From Sphingomonadales bacterium UBA656 (GTDB lineage Bacteria; Pseudomonadota; Alphaproteobacteria; Sphingomonadales; Sphingomonadaceae): a DNA stretch of 64,000 nucleotides. The translations under genes were made by a program, and so were the position numbers. The notes below the pieces were generated by a model. The model worked only from the letters and a program-made list of their open reading frames with translations, was not told the origin of the DNA and ran no database searches. This document shows positions 63,878-64,000 of the stretch, piece after piece (position 1 is the first letter of the stretch; every line of letters starts with the position of its first letter). The stretch lies in the NCBI GenBank assembly GCA_002299895.1, contig DBOC01000010.1:47881-111880 (forward strand), given 5' to 3'.

Positions 63878-64000
63878 ATGCACAAATCGTGCACACGACC
63901 CAGAAATGTATAATGAATTATTGATTTATAAAGATTATTTTAATCGCTAAGCGCCCTCCGAAGGCAGAGGCCAGAGGTTCGAATCCTCTTGGGTGCGCCA
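63878..64000. repeat. Element-end repeat, copy B, with exact tRNA-Arg tail (att site)
   Basis: Bases 63878-63963 match copy A (62606-62691), including the TGCAC-N5-GTGCA palindrome at 63879-63893. Bases 63953-64000 equal tRNA positions 62484-62531 (48 of 48), from the anticodon stem through CCA. This is read as the right-hand attachment site. The window ends at the last A, so the repeat could extend further. Confidence 0.9.

Larger units (their letters stand above)
62484..64000. mobile_element. tRNA-Arg-associated mini-element or remnant of an integrated island
   Basis: The 48 bases 62484-62531 (tRNA 3' half) recur exactly at 63953-64000. The 1.4 kb between is AT-rich relative to the window and carries one secreted-protein gene. 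This is the layout left by a tyrosine recombinase that integrates at a tRNA 3' end, but no integrase lies within. It may be a decayed element, a satellite, or the left unit of a larger array continuing past the edge. Confidence 0.75.

Noticed and set aside
63686..63883. 65-residue ATG frame at the right end of the element
   Set aside because: It overlaps the arm repeat and the alternative CSDD frame, has an odd composition and lacks a ribosome binding site. It is kept only as a note.
1..64000. CRISPR arrays, rRNA genes, IS elements, toxin-antitoxin pairs
   Set aside because: I saw no regularly spaced repeats, rRNA-like sequence, transposase genes or recognisable toxin-antitoxin pairs on reading both strands.

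Overview
The window is a stretch of chromosome from an alphaproteobacterium, most probably of the order Sphingomonadales (Sphingopyxis/Sphingorhabdus type). The evidence is the gene content and order: an rpmH-rnpA-yidD-yidC-engB block, a divergent Tim44-like/secB pair, rpsT beside dnaA, mutM-ubiE-ubiB-coaBC-dut-moeB, a flavoprotein-less sulfite reductase operon with DUF2849 and DUF934, and a mutY/DUF721/DsbA/smc block. Coding density is very high, many genes overlap by 1-8 bases, and GTG and TTG starts are common. No rRNA, CRISPR array, transposase or integrase is visible.

Layout: 1-5.9 kb holds the end of atpC, an exported SH3 protein, a hydroxyacid dehydrogenase, an ammonium channel, a long nitronate-monooxygenase-like flavoprotein and a glycosyltransferase. 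5.9-11.3 kb holds selO and the assimilatory sulfate reduction operon (cobA, DUF2849, cysI, DUF934, cysH). 11.3-20 kb holds a thioesterase, a PGPGW membrane protein, the rpmH-to-engB operon, a GST, and the reverse-strand genes aroC, fabI, yihY and a DnaJ-like gene. 20-25.5 kb holds pdxH, a CDF metal transporter, a PhzF-like enzyme, an EF-hand protein, a cyclophilin, mgtE and DUF1489. 25.5-38.5 kb holds a reverse operon mutY/esterase/nudC/FrnE-like, a forward operon DUF721/DsbA/DsbA lipoprotein/smc/hydrolase, and a ligase-exonuclease repair pair.

38.6-50.6 kb holds a small membrane ORF coupled to glpK, dapE, Smr, mltA, a Tim44-like protein, secB, murJ, trpS, a DUF4136 lipoprotein, a zinc-ribbon/SH3 membrane protein and dnaA. 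50.6-59.2 kb holds an AT-rich gap upstream of dnaA, rpsT, mutM, the ubiE-ubiB-coaBC-dut-moeB operon, a sirtuin and dapB-nth. 59.2-62.2 kb is a reverse operon for valine/isobutyryl-CoA breakdown (acyl-CoA dehydrogenase, HIBYL-CoA hydrolase, enoyl-CoA hydratase).

The right edge is different. An intact tRNA-Arg(CCG) is followed by AT-rich DNA carrying one unrecognised secreted-protein gene, and the last 48 bases of the tRNA are repeated exactly at the very end of the window (63953-64000). A third, decayed copy of the tRNA tail lies at about 62681-62720. The flank preceding the decayed and terminal copies is itself an 86-bp repeat (78/86 identical). This looks like a tRNA-targeted mini-element or the left end of a tandem island array, and it is the main candidate for something undescribed here.
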